In this document: in pieces, positions 1 to 9,187 of the stretch
How the letters are laid out: every line of letters begins with the position of its first letter
Numbering within the stretch: position 1 is the stretch's first letter
Origin: Collinsella aerofaciens
GTDB taxonomy: Bacteria; Actinomycetota; Coriobacteriia; Coriobacteriales; Coriobacteriaceae
Reading direction: 5' to 3'
Assembly (NCBI RefSeq): GCF_015546965.1
Contig: NZ_JADMUF010000004.1
Location: 96,559 to 160,558, forward strand
Length of the DNA stretch: 64,000 bases
Notes under the pieces: model-generated
What the model was told of the DNA's origin: nothing
The model's input: only the letters and a program-made list of their open reading frames with translations
Database searches by the model: none
Program-made: the position numbers and the translations under genes

Positions 1-58
1 CACAACATTCGACGCTTTTCGCCAAAATCGCGATTTTCATCGAATGTTGTGATGGTTT
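1..58. repeat. Intergenic palindrome, family 2 (left copy)
   Basis: CACAACATTCGA (1-12) pairs with TCGAATGTTGTG (40-51), followed by ATGGTTT. The arms resemble those at 14636-14700 and 15876-15940, and the right half recurs as a fragment at 10569-10590. The element may be cut by the window edge. Function is unknown; like the others it lies just past the 3' end of a leftward gene. Confidence 0.6.
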
Positions 59-69
59 AGAAGCCCCCG

Positions 70-105
70 ACCACCACAAAGGCGCCTGTCCCCATTGTGG
101 TGGTT
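70..105 (-). terminator. Terminator-like hairpin, family 1, after the sortase gene
   Basis: ACCACCACAA pairs with TTGTGGTGGT around a loop containing GCGCCTGTCCCC. It begins just past the stop codon of the leftward sortase gene. The same loop core recurs at 9556, 10515, 12047, 12103 and 12007 with different stems. It probably ends sortase transcripts, although the T-run is weak in this copy. Confidence 0.6.
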
Positions 106-117
106 CTGAACGATGTC

Positions 118-1056
118 CTATGCCGAGGCCTTGGCCTTGCGACGCTTGCGGATCGCGTGGATCACGATGTCCAGCAGCAACAGCACAATGGCTACGACCA
201 CGATGAGCACGGCAAACTCGCGCTTGCCCCAGTGGCGGCCGGCCAGCGACTTTTGCTTGTCGACGTCCTTCTTGTTGTACTTGGTGCGCACGCAATGCAC
301 CAGCAGGCGATGGTCGTTTACGCCGTAGGGCGTGCAGGTGACGAGCGTCACCTTGTCGGCGCCGGGCTCGATGGTCAGCGACTCCATTTCCTCGGGCAGC
401 ACCACCTCGGAGTCCACCATCTTGTAGGCAAGCGTCTTGTTCATGGTGTGCAGCAGCACCAGGTCGCCGGGCTCCAGCGAGTGAATGTCGTCGAACATGC
501 TCAGGTTGCGCATACCCGAGTGCGCGGTGAGCACGCAATGCGTCGAGGTGCCGCCCACCGGCAGGCTCGTGCCCTCCAGGTGGCCGACGCCCGCCATGAG
601 GACTTCCTCGCTCGTGCCGTGGTAGATAGGCATGCTCACGTCGATGGAGGGGATCTCGACCCAGCTCATCATGGGGTCGCGGTCAAAGATGAGCTGCTGG
701 GCGTAGGGCTCGATCTGGTCGGCGGGAAGCTCGGTGGCCTCGCCCGCCAGCTGCTCGTTAAAGGAGCGCGCCTGGAGCAGGATGCGCTCGCGCTCCTCGG
801 CAGACAGCGCGTCCACGGTGCTGGACACCGTGCTGATCTGGTTGAACACGCCCGAGGCCTCGAGCCGGTCCAAGATCCACGGCCAGGTCATAAGGCCCAC
901 GCCAATAAGGATGATGACGATGGTGATGAGCCGATCGGCCCAGCGCGGCAGTCGCTTGCGGCGGCGCTTGGGCTTTGTTTGAGGTTTGGGTTGAGGGCTT
1001 GAGCCACCGTTGTCCGCGGCGTTATTGCTCTTCATATGTTTGGCGCCCTGCACCAT
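118..1056 (-). CDS. Class C (pilin-polymerising) sortase
   Basis: Membrane cysteine transpeptidase of 312 residues that should join the pilins encoded at 2067-9097 through their LPXTG-like motifs. It has a Pro/Lys/Arg-rich cytoplasmic start (1-40), a membrane segment (about 43-62) and a second one near the C-terminus (about 281-301), the two-anchor layout of class C enzymes. The catalytic set is visible: His179 in LTAHSG, Cys241 in TLVTCTPYG and Arg250 in NDHRLLVHC. The start at 1056 follows AGAGGAGTG at good spacing; a later Met8 is possible. It lies downstream of the pilin genes in the same direction but is separated from them by a terminator and about 1 kb of small-RNA repeats, so it probably has its own promoter. 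Confidence 0.93.
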   Translation of the reverse strand: MVQGAKHMKSNNAADNGGSSPQPKPQTKPKRRRKRLPRWADRLITIVIILIGVGLMTWPWILDRLEASGVFNQISTVSSTVDALSAEERERILLQARSFNEQLAGEATELPADQIEPYAQQLIFDRDPMMSWVEIPSIDVSMPIYHGTSEEVLMAGVGHLEGTSLPVGGTSTHCVLTAHSGMRNLSMFDDIHSLEPGDLVLLHTMNKTLAYKMVDSEVVLPEEMESLTIEPGADKVTLVTCTPYGVNDHRLLVHCVRTKYNKKDVDKQKSLAGRHWGKREFAVLIVVVAIVLLLLDIVIHAIRKRRKAKASA

Positions 1057-1212
1057 CGCCGGTCACTCCTCTATAGCTCAGGTTGTCTAAACAAATAATA
1101 GCCGATTAACAGGCTTCTAAACCGGATAACACTGCCAGACTGCATTATCCGGTCGGGCATAGACTCATATTTGAGTTTTCAAAATATCTCGAATCAACTG
1201 AGCGATTCGGGA

Positions 1213-1319
1213 TACAATGTCTATAGAAAACGACGCACCCCGCGTAAGTGTTGAGAGCGCGGGCGGCCTAGTTTTCAGCTTTTGTTAAATGCCCGGGCCT
1301 CTAACCCCGGGCATTCTTA
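1213..1319 (+). ncRNA. Candidate structured small RNA, copy 1
   Basis: A -10-like TACAAT (1213-1218) precedes a compact RNA of about 95 nt. GAAAAC (1226-1231) pairs with GTTTTC (1271-1276), and CCCGCG (1239-1244) with CGCGGG (1258-1263). A terminator follows, AATGCCCGGG (1288-1297) with CCCGGGCATT (1306-1315), then a T-rich tail. In the second copy at 1685-1790 the outer stem has changed on both sides to GGAAAC/GTTTCC, so pairing is preserved. No convincing -35 is seen at 17 bp. The RNA runs toward, and shares its terminator with, the small ORF on the other strand (1317-1469). No known RNA family was recognised. Confidence 0.6.
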
Positions 1320-1469
1320 TTTGCGCTTGTTGTGGCGCAAATGCCTTCTACCGTCCGCACCGCGCGTGCGCCTACGGACCTTAAACCGAACCTCATACGA
1401 GTCAAAAAACGCGATGACGAACGAGCCCACCGCCGCAAGGGCGGCGAGCACGTTAAGGAATTTCAGCAT
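1317..1469 (-). CDS. 50-residue hydrophobic small protein, candidate type I toxin
   Basis: This short ORF has a perfect GGAGG (1477-1481) seven bases before its ATG, which is why this start is preferred over an upstream ATG at 1547. The product begins MLKFLNVLAALAAVGSFVIA, one membrane helix (about 2-22), and ends in a strongly basic tail (RRRTRG, RRHLRHNKRK). A single helix with a charged tail is the build of type I toxins such as TxpA and Fst. A promoter candidate is TTGTCA-N17-TGTAAG (1547-1575). The stop codon abuts the terminator shared with the opposing small RNA, giving 3'-overlapping transcripts as in txpA/RatA. Toxicity is inference; it could be an ordinary small membrane protein. 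Confidence 0.6.
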   Translation of the reverse strand: MLKFLNVLAALAAVGSFVIAFFDSYEVRFKVRRRTRGADGRRHLRHNKRK

Positions 1470-1546
1470 TTGGGGACCTCCGATCGAGTCGTCGGCCGCC
1501 CGCGCACGGAATGCGTCGCAAAGCCATTTTACCGCGAGTACTCGCA

Positions 1547-1575
1547 CTTACAGCTGGTATACGCGATTTTGACAA
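1547..1575 (-). promoter_or_regulatory. Candidate promoter of the small protein
   Basis: On the minus strand, TTGTCA (1575-1570) and TGTAAG (1552-1547) are 17 bp apart, placing a start roughly 70 bp before the small ORF's ATG. The -35 matches consensus at 5 of 6 positions; the -10 is weak. Confidence 0.4.
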
Positions 1576-1684
1576 ACATTTGTTCGATAGTCATACGCTC
1601 GATCCTTCGGACAGTGAAGCCCAACCGCATTGTCCGGCATATTTGCGTTTTCAAAACAGCCCGGATTGGCGGGGCGATCCGGGA

Positions 1685-1790
1685 TACAATCGTTTCAGGA
1701 AACGACGCCCCGCGTAAGCGTTCGAAAGCGCGGGCGACCAGTTTCCGGTGTTGTTAAATGCCCGGACTCCGAACCACGGGCATTCTAATC
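1685..1790 (+). ncRNA. Candidate structured small RNA, copy 2
   Basis: Second copy of the RNA at 1213-1319. TACAAT (1685-1690), GGAAAC (1698-1703) with GTTTCC (1741-1746), CCCGCG with CGCGGG (1729-1734), and a terminator hairpin (AATGCCCG with CGGGCATT, 1757-1784). Stems are kept despite base changes. The whole direct repeat runs about 1120-1420 and 1605-1895, including an upstream CCGGATAA...TTATCCGG-like inverted repeat. Confidence 0.6.
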
Positions 1791-1798
1791 TTGCACGC

Positions 1799-1893
1799 GC
1801 GGCGCAAATGCCTTCTACCGTCCGCACCGCGCGTGCGCCTACGGACCTTAAACCGAACCTCATACGAGTCAAGAAACGCGATGACGGATGAGT
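1799..1893 (-). pseudogene. Truncated second copy of the small hydrophobic protein
   Basis: The minus strand still encodes the C-terminal part found at 1317-1469 (SSVIAFLDSYEVRFKVRRRT and the following GADGRRHLR). The start codon, ribosome site and most of the membrane helix are missing. The partner small RNA next to it is complete. The duplicate therefore kept the RNA and lost the protein. Confidence 0.6.
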
Positions 1894-1935
1894 CCGCATC
1901 GGACGGTGGAGGCTGTCTGTGTTGTCCAAAAAGAA

Positions 1936-1966
1936 CGGGGCAGACTCCAGCGCGGAGTCTGCCCCG
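1936..1966 (-). terminator. Terminator of the pilin operon
   Basis: CGGGGCAGACTCC pairs perfectly with GGAGTCTGCCCCG around a 5-nt loop. On the minus strand the stem is followed by TTCTTTTTGG. It lies about 100 bp past the major pilin stop codon. Confidence 0.85.
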
Positions 1967-2066
1967 AAAAGAGAATGGCAAAGCAAGAACGTGGATGGAC
2001 GAGAAAAGTGTCCGCAAGTCTCATGGCCATCACATCCCACCTGCCAAAGGGGTGGGTGAACTAGCG

Positions 2067-3833
2067 TTACTCCTGCTCGGACTCCTCGGCCTGCTTACGG
2101 CTGCGGATGAGGTGCGCCACGCCAATGCACAGCACCGCGCCACCAGCGATCCAAGTGAAGGTCACACCGTTAAGACCGGTGAGCGGGAGGCCAGAGCCCT
2201 TCTTGTTCTTGATGGTGACGGGAATCATGGTCGTGGTCGTGCCATCTTCAATCTTGGCAGTGACCATATCGGAAACAGGAGTCACGCTGAGCTTTTTAAG
2301 CGTGCCGTCTGCATTGAATTCAGGCGTCACCGTGATTTCGAAGTCGGCGATGGTGTTGTAGCCCGCAGGCGTCTTGCTCTCGGAAATCAGGTATGTGCCC
2401 GCAACAAGCCCGGGAATAGAGACCGTGTTGTGCTCCCCCGTGGTTTCAAACGTATAGGCGTCGTTTGCGTTGTTGCTAAAGCTGCCATCTTGCTTCAACC
2501 ATTTTTCAACGGTTTTATTAGGCCCTTCCTTGATCATTTTGACCGTAAAGCCAGCAAGGAGGTTCGCAGAGGGGTTTTCCGGGTCAATCTTAGTGACATC
2601 GAAGCCAAAGACGTAATCAGAGACCTTCTTGGATTCGGAAGTGCCGGTGCCGTTAGACATAGGATCGTTGGAATAGACAAGTTTGACCTCATTGGTGTTA
2701 CCGGCAGTCGTGTACTCGGCCTCGCTGGTGAGTGTAGCCTGATAGGTCACAACGACATTTTTAATGTCACCGGCTGCAATGCTAGCGTCGTTGGTATCTT
2801 CGATGGCCTTAAGGTCAGCAAAAGAGACCTTGAGCAGTTCTGTCTTGGAATTCTTGTCCTTGGTCGCAGTTGCCGTATAGCCCTTGCTAGCATCATACTT
2901 GACCTCAGCATGAGTGTCGTCTTTTTTAACGATATAAACCTTAAGATTCAACGGGTTGTCATTGGCATCCTTCACAACATCCAGACCTTTGCTCAGCGTA
3001 TCTTGGAATTCGTACTGATATGTATCATACGATGCAATATTGTCCGCAACAGTACCAGTCAACTTGTAGTCGATTACCTGCCCAATCCAGGCATCGCCCA
3101 TGTTCTTCCAGTCATCCGTTGAAGCGCTATCGGCCGTCTTGTCCTTAGTGTCATCGAGGATCTGCTTGCTGACGGTAGGAATGCTGGTCTTCTCGGCAAC
3201 GACCACGGGATTACCGCCAACAACAGCAAAAATCGGAGAAGTACCAGTGTTCTTCTTGTTCTCGGTCAACTGGCCAATGCCGGTGTCATCGGTCAGGAAG
3301 AGGTAATAGCCCGTGTTGGAAGTATTGTCAGCATTCATAGGCTTAAAAGCAGTGCCCGCGCTAAACGAATTGCCCGTCGGCGTGACCTTGTCCTTAACAA
3401 CCTTGGCAATTTTATTGAGAACGCTGTCCTTGTCGACACGTGTCGTCTTGGTGGTACCCTGCACATTCTTGGTCAACCAGTTGGCGACATCCTCCGGACT
3501 GGCACCGTCCTGCAACGCAGTGTCATTAATGGCTTCGATAATGGCCTTCTGGGCGTCAGCGTCTACGCCGTCGGCCCAATTGACGTTGGAGACGATCTTA
3601 TCAGTCGCCCCCGCCTCAGTAGAATCCACAACATCGGCTTTAAAGATCTGGTATGCCTTGAAAGTGGTGGCCGCGTTGTCCTTATTCTGCGTGATGGTGA
3701 TGCTGTTATTCGGAAGCGTCGTAGTACCCTCAGCGAACGCCATGGTCACCGGGGCCATCACGCCGCCGAAGCTCAGCGCTGCTGTGAGGCCGGCGGTTAC
3801 TGCCAGGCGTGCGATGTTCTTGCTCATGCTCAT
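2067..3833 (-). CDS. Major pilin, SpaA-type, LPLTG anchored
   Basis: Secreted, sortase-polymerised pilus backbone subunit of about 588 residues. The start at 3833 (MSMSKNIARL) follows AGAGGAAAAG; the in-frame Met codons further upstream lack a ribosome site. A signal peptide ends near MAFAEG. The first domain opens with a fimbrial N-terminal pattern (FKAYQIFKADVV). Tandem Ig-like pilin domains follow, with an E-box YLISESKTPAGY typical of intramolecular isopeptide bonds. The C-terminus is LPLTG, a hydrophobic helix and the basic stop RSRK. It is the last pilin of the operon. Assignment as the major subunit rests on position and size and is inference. Confidence 0.88.
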   Translation of the reverse strand: MSMSKNIARLAVTAGLTAALSFGGVMAPVTMAFAEGTTTLPNNSITITQNKDNAATTFKAYQIFKADVVDSTEAGATDKIVSNVNWADGVDADAQKAIIEAINDTALQDGASPEDVANWLTKNVQGTTKTTRVDKDSVLNKIAKVVKDKVTPTGNSFSAGTAFKPMNADNTSNTGYYLFLTDDTGIGQLTENKKNTGTSPIFAVVGGNPVVVAEKTSIPTVSKQILDDTKDKTADSASTDDWKNMGDAWIGQVIDYKLTGTVADNIASYDTYQYEFQDTLSKGLDVVKDANDNPLNLKVYIVKKDDTHAEVKYDASKGYTATATKDKNSKTELLKVSFADLKAIEDTNDASIAAGDIKNVVVTYQATLTSEAEYTTAGNTNEVKLVYSNDPMSNGTGTSESKKVSDYVFGFDVTKIDPENPSANLLAGFTVKMIKEGPNKTVEKWLKQDGSFSNNANDAYTFETTGEHNTVSIPGLVAGTYLISESKTPAGYNTIADFEITVTPEFNADGTLKKLSVTPVSDMVTAKIEDGTTTTMIPVTIKNKKGSGLPLTGLNGVTFTWIAGGAVLCIGVAHLIRSRKQAEESEQE

Positions 3834-3941
3834 CTTCTTTTCCTCTGCTTTCCTTTTGATTTCCATTCGATCGGTCATCATCTGTCTGTGTCTTAGCATC
3901 TACTTCGCTACGTCTCGCCCCGCTCTCTGTGGGGCTGCCAG

Positions 3942-5600
3942 CTACTCTTTATGGCTGCCACCTCCCCGCTTGACCAGGAGCGCGACCACGATGAGCGCGG
4001 CTCCGGCGACCGCTGCGGCGGCCGCGGCGTACATTGCCATATCGCCAGTCGAGGGCATAAAGCCTCCGGTGGTAATGCTAGGGGGTGTGCCGGTGGGCGT
4101 GTTGATGAGCGACGCCTCCAGGCTGCCCGTCGACCCGTCCGCGCTGTCGGCGCGCAGGGGCGACTCGGCCGTGATGGTGAGCTTGGGCTTGGCGGCGGCC
4201 ACCTGATCGACGTCCAGGCCCTCGGCCTTGACCGTCACGGAGCGCGTTCCCTCAAAGGCGGTGTAGCCCTTGGGCGCCTTGAGCTCGCGGACCTCCAGCT
4301 TGCCCGAGTCCACGCCCGAGACGGTCACGCGGCCGTCCTCGCCCGTGGTGACGGTGGCCTTGCCCTCCGCATCCCACGTGCCGTCGGCCGCCAGCGTGCG
4401 GCCGCGGTCGTCGGCGATGCTCAGGACCGCCCCGGCAAGCGGCTTGTCGCCGTCGCTGCCGCGCTTGGTGAGCGCGAGATCCCAGGTGTAGGCGCACGCA
4501 TCGTCGCTCGGCGTGCGGGTAAAGCCGGCCTCGCCGGACTGGTCGGCAAAGGGAGAGCGCGGGTAGCGCAGGTAGACCTCGTTGGGGTTGCCCTTCGCGA
4601 TGCCGTGGTTGCACGCGCTGTTGAGCGGCGCGTTGTACACGGCGACCACGCGGGCGCCCGCGGCAAGGGCGTCGGCCCCGCCGAGCGCGGCGATGAGGTC
4701 ACCGGTGCGCACGGTGAAGGTCTTGCCGTCGGCCGCTACCTTGGTGGCGCACTGAGCCGTGATGTCGGTCCAACCCTTCGCGGGTTCGGTGCCGGCGCGG
4801 CCGTCCTTGTCGGCCGACACGACGTCGAAGCCGCCGTCCGCGCCCGCCGCCACGTACACGCGCATGCTCGCGGCCACCTTGGAGGGGTCGAGCCCCGCGC
4901 TCATGGTGTCGACGAACTGCACCGTATAGGTGTCGTAGGCGGTAAGACCCGCCGGGACCGTGGCGGAGAGGCGCCAGTACAGGTCGTCGGCGACCGTGGC
5001 GTCGGCGGCCTTCTGCCATGCGGCGGTGCTGTCCTCCAGCACGTGCTTGGCGACCTTGGGGGTCGCGGCCTTGGGCTTGACGGTGACGGCGCTGCCGCCA
5101 ACCAGCGCCATGATCGGCGCGGTGCCGGCTTCGTTCTGGGAAATGGCGTCGTCGTCGGCGACGATGAGCCAGTAGCCACAGGGCAGCTCGGCCGTCGTGC
5201 CCGCGTTAAGGGTCGCAGGCCTGGCGCCAGAGCTCTGGAGGGAACGAGCGAGCTGTGCGCTCAGCGCGCTCGTAAGGTGGGAATCGGCGTTGAGCCACTC
5301 GGCAGCTTCCTGCGCGGTGGTCTTGGAATTGGGCATGCCCGCGCTGTGCAGCACAGGCAGGACGGCGTCGCTTGCCCAAGCGAGGTCGGTGGCGATCTTG
5401 GCGTCGTTGTCACCGTCGACGACATTGGCGCTAAAGATCTGGTAGGCGTCGTAGCTGCTCGCCACGGTGCCGCTCACCGTAATGGAACCGGTCGAGGTCG
5501 GCGCGGCCTGCGCGGAAGCGGGGAACACGACCGCGCAGGTGCCGATCAAGAGGGCGAGCAGCGCAAACAAGATCGGGAAGGAGCTAAACTTCTTATTCAC
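3942..5600 (-). CDS. Second pilin or anchor subunit, MPSTG motif
   Basis: Secreted cell-wall protein of about 552 residues. The start is taken as GTG at 5600, preceded by GGAGGTGAGC; this overlaps the adhesin stop by 8 nt (GTGAATAA), implying translational coupling. A signal peptide ends near FPASAQA. The N-terminal part has the AYQIFSANVV pattern shared with the neighbouring pilin. A Cna_B/SpaA domain carries the E-box LEVRELKAPKGY. The C-terminus has the unusual sorting signal MPSTG, a hydrophobic helix and KRGGGSHKE. It is probably a minor or basal subunit, which is inferred from its place between tip and backbone genes. Confidence 0.85.
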   Translation of the reverse strand: MNKKFSSFPILFALLALLIGTCAVVFPASAQAAPTSTGSITVSGTVASSYDAYQIFSANVVDGDNDAKIATDLAWASDAVLPVLHSAGMPNSKTTAQEAAEWLNADSHLTSALSAQLARSLQSSGARPATLNAGTTAELPCGYWLIVADDDAISQNEAGTAPIMALVGGSAVTVKPKAATPKVAKHVLEDSTAAWQKAADATVADDLYWRLSATVPAGLTAYDTYTVQFVDTMSAGLDPSKVAASMRVYVAAGADGGFDVVSADKDGRAGTEPAKGWTDITAQCATKVAADGKTFTVRTGDLIAALGGADALAAGARVVAVYNAPLNSACNHGIAKGNPNEVYLRYPRSPFADQSGEAGFTRTPSDDACAYTWDLALTKRGSDGDKPLAGAVLSIADDRGRTLAADGTWDAEGKATVTTGEDGRVTVSGVDSGKLEVRELKAPKGYTAFEGTRSVTVKAEGLDVDQVAAAKPKLTITAESPLRADSADGSTGSLEASLINTPTGTPPSITTGGFMPSTGDMAMYAAAAAAVAGAALIVVALLVKRGGGSHKE

Positions 5601-8600
5601 GACGCTCACCTCCCTTCGCATTCGCCTTGCGACGAATGTGCATCCAGGCCGCAGCAGCGCAAAGCACCGCCGCACCGGCAAGGTACGTCAGAGTGACGCC
5701 CGACATACCAGAAAGGGGCAAAGAGGTGGAGTAGGTGTTGGTGAAGACCGGAACGCTCTGGTTCTTACCAGTGGCTTCGTCCTTAGCTGGAACGTAGGTG
5801 ACCTGCTTTTGCTCATTCTCGGGGATATCCTTGTCATCGGCATTGACGATCTTGGTGTAGGTCACATCGCACTTGATCGTCTTATCAGACTGATCAGTTG
5901 CCGTGACCGTGATCTTGTAGACCGACTTGTCGTATTTGTAGTTCGTGAACGGTGTGGTCGGCTGCTGTTCGCGAACGTAATAGGTGAAGGTCTTAGAAGC
6001 GCCACGACCAGTAGGGTCCTTGCCCTTGTTGAGGTCATTAAGTTTGTACGTGATTTTATCGACAAAACTCAGAGTCTGGGGGTTATTGGTACCGTCGGCC
6101 GTTGTCTTCACCGTCTTGGCGTCTTCAAACTTCTCGTTATCCGCAAACTCGAGCGTAAACTCCTTCATCTCGCCACCCTTAACGACCTTAGTCGCCTTAG
6201 GAGTCCAAGAGCCGGTAGATTCGTACGGAGTGTACACGTTGGTGAAGGTCTTTTCCTCATTGGAGCCAGCGACCACATAATAATAGCCGTCAGAATCTGC
6301 CCGCACAGGACGCGGATTGCTAGTTAAATCACCGGAGTGCTTGGTTACAGTCATGCCCTTGATCGTGTAGTTATGGACTGTAAGCTGTTTGGTCTCGGTC
6401 GCATTATCCTGAATCGGAACAGACATGAGCACATCTGGCTTGCCTTCTGCGAGTTCAACCGTAATCTCGTACACGGCCGGGTCGTACGTGATGTCGGAAT
6501 CAGTGCCAACATTTTCAACCAAATAGTATGTAATCGTGCCAGTCGTACCGTTCGCTGTGAACTGCTCACCAAGGTCAAACTTGATGATGCCACTTGCATC
6601 ATTACTCGCAGTTCCAACCTCGGTGCAAGCGTCAGGAGTGAATACCCCGCGAGCGATAGGATCACTCGAATCCTTGCGGTAGACCGTAAAGGTGAAATCC
6701 CCAGCCTTAAGCTCACGGCCGGTCAACTTCTTGGTCGCCTTCAGCTTAAGGCTCGGGTAGACGTACGTATCCGCAGGCACGCCTAGGTACAAGTCGCCAT
6801 TCGACATGATGCCGCCACCATGGTCCCAGGAATAGTTGCCCGTGATGAAAGTTCTGGCAGCTTTCTGCGCATTATTCGCTTCATCACTTCCAACTTGGAC
6901 AGCCGAAGTCAGACCGACGCTCCGATAAATCTTCACGCCGCCATTGGCAGGGATCTTGATAGCCTCATAGAGTTCGTCGTTATCACTGAGTTCTTTGTTA
7001 TCACTGCGTTCTTTGCTTCCCGAATACTTGGCGTCTCCGTCGCCGAGCATCTTGCCGATTACCGCCGCAAGCGGTTCCTGATGGCCAGCCGCTGCCGCAA
7101 GGAAGAAATCGGCATGACCGTTCTCGCGAAACACCTTCGAGTTGTATGCATCTTTATCTTGATTCTTACCACTACCACCACCTGAAAGATGGGGTTTAAG
7201 GTCATTGCCGGTATTCTTCTCTTTGTCGTAAGCATTTCCTTTTTCAAAATGAACTTCGTCATGCTCAGCGCCAGCAGACGAATTGTCAAAGATTGCCGTG
7301 CCCTCAGTGTTCGTTACCAACGTCTTGCCCGTGGGGCAGACTGCAACGCCACCGCCGTAGCCGCCAGCTGTATTGGCGCTAATGTACGAGTTATATATGA
7401 ATAGCCTACCAGCAGTATATTCCTTGCCTTGATTTGAGTTTCCCTGAACAAAGATGCCGCCGCCACCCCAGTCAAAGCGAGACATGCAGTGATTGTTAGT
7501 GATATAGACTTTATTGTTTTCAGTGCCGTTAATCATCGCGTCGACCATCTGGCCAACGCGGATACCAGCGCCCTCAGATCGGAAGCTCACATTAGAGGCA
7601 ATTGTTCCTCCCGTAATGTTGAGCCAAGCCGTATCCTTGCGAGACCAGTCTTGTCGACCAACATCGGTAACGTAAACGCCACCGCCAGCTTCCTCGGAAT
7701 AGTTGCCAGTAATCTGGCCACCGGAAATGGTGACATGGGCGCCGTTATTGGCAGCAAGCCCAGCGCCACCGTGGTTACCGCTGCCATCTTCGCCGCAGAA
7801 TTTAGCCATTCTATTATTCGTGATGTAACCGCCGGAAACAGCAACGCTTCCGCCTACGGCCATAATACCGCCGCCATAGCCAGCCTGATCGTTTGCCCCA
7901 TTGAATGTCGCGTTGCCCGAAATGACAGCGTTTTCAGAAATAGAAACGTTCGAGTAAGCCGAGTACACGCCGGCGCCCTGGGGGGCGTAGTTTGCAGCGA
8001 TAACACCACCGGTCAGATTAAGGGTCGAAGCATTGCCATTCGCATTAACCATAATGCCCGCGCCTTGGCTCTTAGAGGAAGCACCGCAAACGTAGCCACC
8101 GCTCATATTGACGGTCGAGCCGTTCTCGGCATAGATGAGACTGCCGACATTGCAGCCCTCTTTCTGCGTAAGCGTACCGCCCTGAAGGTTAAACTTGCCG
8201 CCCTCATAGACGTTAATGAGCTTCAATGCGGAATCCTTGGGCGCAGTTGAGACAATTGCACCCTTGATGTTGACCTCATATGTTTTAAGCGTTTCCGTCG
8301 TGCCCGTACCCGTACCGTTAACGGACGACGTGGTTACGCAATAGGTGAGCTTGTTCGGGATGTCGTTGTCATAGCCGACCTTGCCATTTTTGCCATAATA
8401 ATCGGGAGTGAACTTCTGGCCTTGATCATCCAGCACCACGCTTGGTAAGGGCCCATCACCAGCCTGATTAGGATTATCCGTAATTGTAAACTCGGCACCA
8501 TTACTCACACTGAAAAGCGGCTTGTTCTGGTTTTCGCCCGAGTGCTTTATTTTGAAGCCATTAAGATTAAGGGTGATATTGCTTCCGCTATTCCTGAGAA

Positions 8601-9097
8601 AAATCTCGCCGTTGTACTCGATGTTCTGCATCAGCATGAAACTGGCGGACTTACCCTCCTGAACACCCTCAAGTTTACTGCGAAGTTCTTCTGTGCTAGT
8701 TATTTCCCAAGCAGCCGCTTTAGTTTGCTCGTTTTCCGCAACCGCAGCAACGGCTTCACCATCCGAAGTCGTTGTGTCCTCGTTCTGCTGTTCTTCCTCG
8801 GACTGTCCCTCAAGTCGGGCATCGTCGCCAGTCTCGTCGCCCTCGGCGTCGTCGCTATTCTGGTTTTCGGTATCCCCGTTGGTGGTGTTGTCTACATCAG
8901 TAGACTCACTTGAGGAACCCCCCCATTACAGTTTCCTCGGTAGGAGCCGTCTGGGCATCGTTGGCGATGGCCTGGGAGATCGGGGGCATGACGAGCGACA
9001 GTACCAGGCTCAAAACGGAGGCTCCGCACAAAACGCCTGCCAGTACACGGCGCGTCGCTTTATTACTCTGCTTAGTTTTTTCTGAATTCGCTTTCAT
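5593..9097 (-). CDS. Pilus tip adhesin, split by a frameshift in a G7 tract
   Basis: As sequenced, the first 63 codons (9097-8906) end at TGA just after the G7 tract (8918-8924). Removing one G joins the signal-peptide part to an uninterrupted frame down to 5593, giving about 1167 residues. The start at 9097 has a strong GGGGAGGAGACATCG. The parts in order are a signal peptide, an acidic Ser/Glu/Asp linker, glycine-rich right-handed beta-helix repeats (for example GGYITNN and GAGIMVNANG), and Spy0128/FctA-like isopeptide domains beginning near KATKKLTGRELKAGDF. It ends with LPLSG, a hydrophobic helix and a basic tail. It is first in the pilus operon, the usual place for a tip adhesin. Here it is off, unless the G count is a sequencing error. 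Confidence 0.85.
8918..8924 (-). repeat. G7 homopolymer, candidate phase-variation tract
   Basis: Seven consecutive Gs on the coding strand right after the signal peptide region. With seven the frame ends three codons later; with six it continues through the whole adhesin. Slipped-strand mispairing at such tracts is a known on/off switch for surface proteins. Confidence 0.6.
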
Positions 9098-9187
9098 CGA
9101 TGTCTCCTCCCCAAGAGACCGCGATCTTGCTCTTTCACTATCAAACGTATCTGCGCAATCTGTAATTGCGCACGCTTAGTAATCCAT

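Noticed and set aside
3951-5696. Long plus-strand ORF opposite the second pilin gene
   Set aside because: The reading is Arg/His/Gly-rich, a typical shadow of high-GC coding DNA; signal peptide and sorting motif are on the other strand.
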